Assembly (NCBI GenBank): GCA_948630815.1
Contig: CAPIEU010000007.1
Span: forward strand, 1 to 64,000
DNA from: an uncultured Clostridia bacterium
GTDB lineage: Bacteria > Bacillota > Clostridia > TANB77 > CAG-508
DNA: 64,000 nt
Direction of reading: 5' to 3'
Part shown: positions 63,434-64,000 of the stretch, piece by piece
Layout of the letters: each line of letters opens with the position of its first letter
Numbering within the stretch: position 1 is the first letter of the stretch
The notes under the pieces: generated by a model
The model's input: the letters and a program-made list of their open reading frames with translations, nothing else
Database searches by the model: none
Told to the model about the DNA's origin: nothing
Made by a program: the position numbers and the translations under genes

Positions 63434-64000
63434 TCAACGTTTTTTTAGTTCTTCTTTTATTGTTCTTGCTAAATTTTCATTAATTCCTTTTATTTTTGTA
63501 AGCTCCTCTAACTTAGCATCTTTTATTTTTTCTACGTCCCCAAATCTTTTTAGTAATTCTTGTTTTTTTACCTGTCCAATTCCCAAAATACTATCTAATG
63601 CTGATTTTGTAATTTCTTTATCACGTACTTTTCTATGATATTCAATTGCAGTTTTATGAACTTCATCTTGGAAATTAGTTATTAAATTCATCAAATTCTC
63701 TGACAATTCCTGCTCATTTCTATTCTCATCTATTAATGCTCTTGTTCTATGTTTATCATTTTTTACCATGCCATATAATTTAATATCTAGTCCTAGTTTA
63801 TCAATCACCCCTCTTGCTGCCCTAAGCTGTGTTATTCCACCATCTACAAATATTGCATCTGGTAATTTTCCAAATCCTCCATTTGTATCTTTAATAGAAT
63901 GTTTTAATCTTCTTTCGATAACTTCTTCCATACATTTTGGATCATCTTGTGTTAAAACAGTTTTTATTCTAAATCTTCTTGATAATTTATGATTAATTAT
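63434..64000 (-). CDS. uvrC: UvrC excinuclease subunit, C-terminal part (cut by the window edge)
   Basis: The frame is open to position 64000. It begins within RRFRIKTVLTQDDPKCMEEVIERRL and continues with the RNase-H-like nuclease domain (PDAIFVDGGITQLRAARGVI) and a C-terminal double helix-hairpin-helix (LDSILGIGQVKKQELLKRFGDVEKIKDAKLEELTKIKGINENLARTI). UvrC makes both incisions in nucleotide-excision repair. About 190 C-terminal residues of some 600 are visible. Confidence 0.96.
   Translation of the reverse strand: MINHKLSRRFRIKTVLTQDDPKCMEEVIERRLKHSIKDTNGGFGKLPDAIFVDGGITQLRAARGVIDKLGLDIKLYGMVKNDKHRTRALIDENRNEQELSENLMNLITNFQDEVHKTAIEYHRKVRDKEITKSALDSILGIGQVKKQELLKRFGDVEKIKDAKLEELTKIKGINENLARTIKEELKKR

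Noticed and set aside
1..64000. CRISPR arrays, rRNA genes or a replication origin
   Set aside because: No regularly spaced repeats, no rRNA motifs, and no DnaA-box cluster seen.

Overview
The window is 64 kb of very AT-rich chromosome from a spore-forming, low-GC Firmicute of the Clostridia type, most likely an uncultured gut lineage (inference). The basis is the gene content: the spoIIA-sigF operon, spoIID, a SpoIIQ-like M23 protein, spoIVB, spoVG, yqfC/yqfD, a split pdaA, an alpha/beta SASP and an H-type SASP, together with ctsR-mcsA-mcsB-clpC, recA-recX, murC, era-yqzL-recO, hpf, ispH and uvrC. Most genes lie on the minus strand. No rRNA or CRISPR array is present; two tRNA genes (Asp, Val) sit at the left edge.

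Layout: 0-11 kb holds tRNAs, rlmB, membrane proteins, a CDF transporter and the clpC/mcsB/mcsA/ctsR protein-quality-control genes with a textbook CtsR operator. 11-28 kb holds glycyl-tRNA synthetase, a reduced SecDF, an HD hydrolase, spoIIQ, spoIID, sigF, spoIIAB, spoIIAA, scpA, recX, recA, a PepV-type dipeptidase, spoVG, murC and spoIVB. 28-40 kb is a Tad-like secretion/pilus locus: a SAF/CpaB-like protein, two CpaE-like proteins, a CpaF/TadA ATPase, a TadB/C-like membrane protein and seven small pilin-like proteins, four of which begin MENA. 40-50.6 kb holds a Cof-type HAD phosphatase, a SASP, a foreign-looking gene between direct repeats, hpf, recO, yqzL, era, a DUF3048 protein, a DgkA-PAP2 fusion, ybeY and yqfD/yqfC. 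From 50.7 to 56.2 kb the sporulation gene pdaA is cut in two by a 4.6-kb element carrying a large serine recombinase, an AIPR protein and a HepT/MntA toxin-antitoxin pair. 57-60.4 kb is an Agr-type quorum-sensing set with a 39-aa AgrD peptide found by hand. The right end holds an RluD-like synthase, a methyltransferase, ispH and the 3' part of uvrC.

The most striking signal is genome-wide rather than a locus. Fourteen genes are broken at 20 places, and every break is the same event: an in-frame CGG codon whose C must be skipped so that the next three bases, always GGN, are read as glycine. This restores strongly conserved motifs (sigF QIGCMG, CtsR GGGG, Cof ASGR, YqfD WVG, the RecO zinc-finger lead-in). 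All 20 lie on the coding strand and in glycine phase on both genome strands, which argues against a sequencing artefact and for CGG acting as an unassigned or +1-shifting codon. Only four CGG codons appear to be read without a shift, all within the first ten codons of small genes of unknown function.
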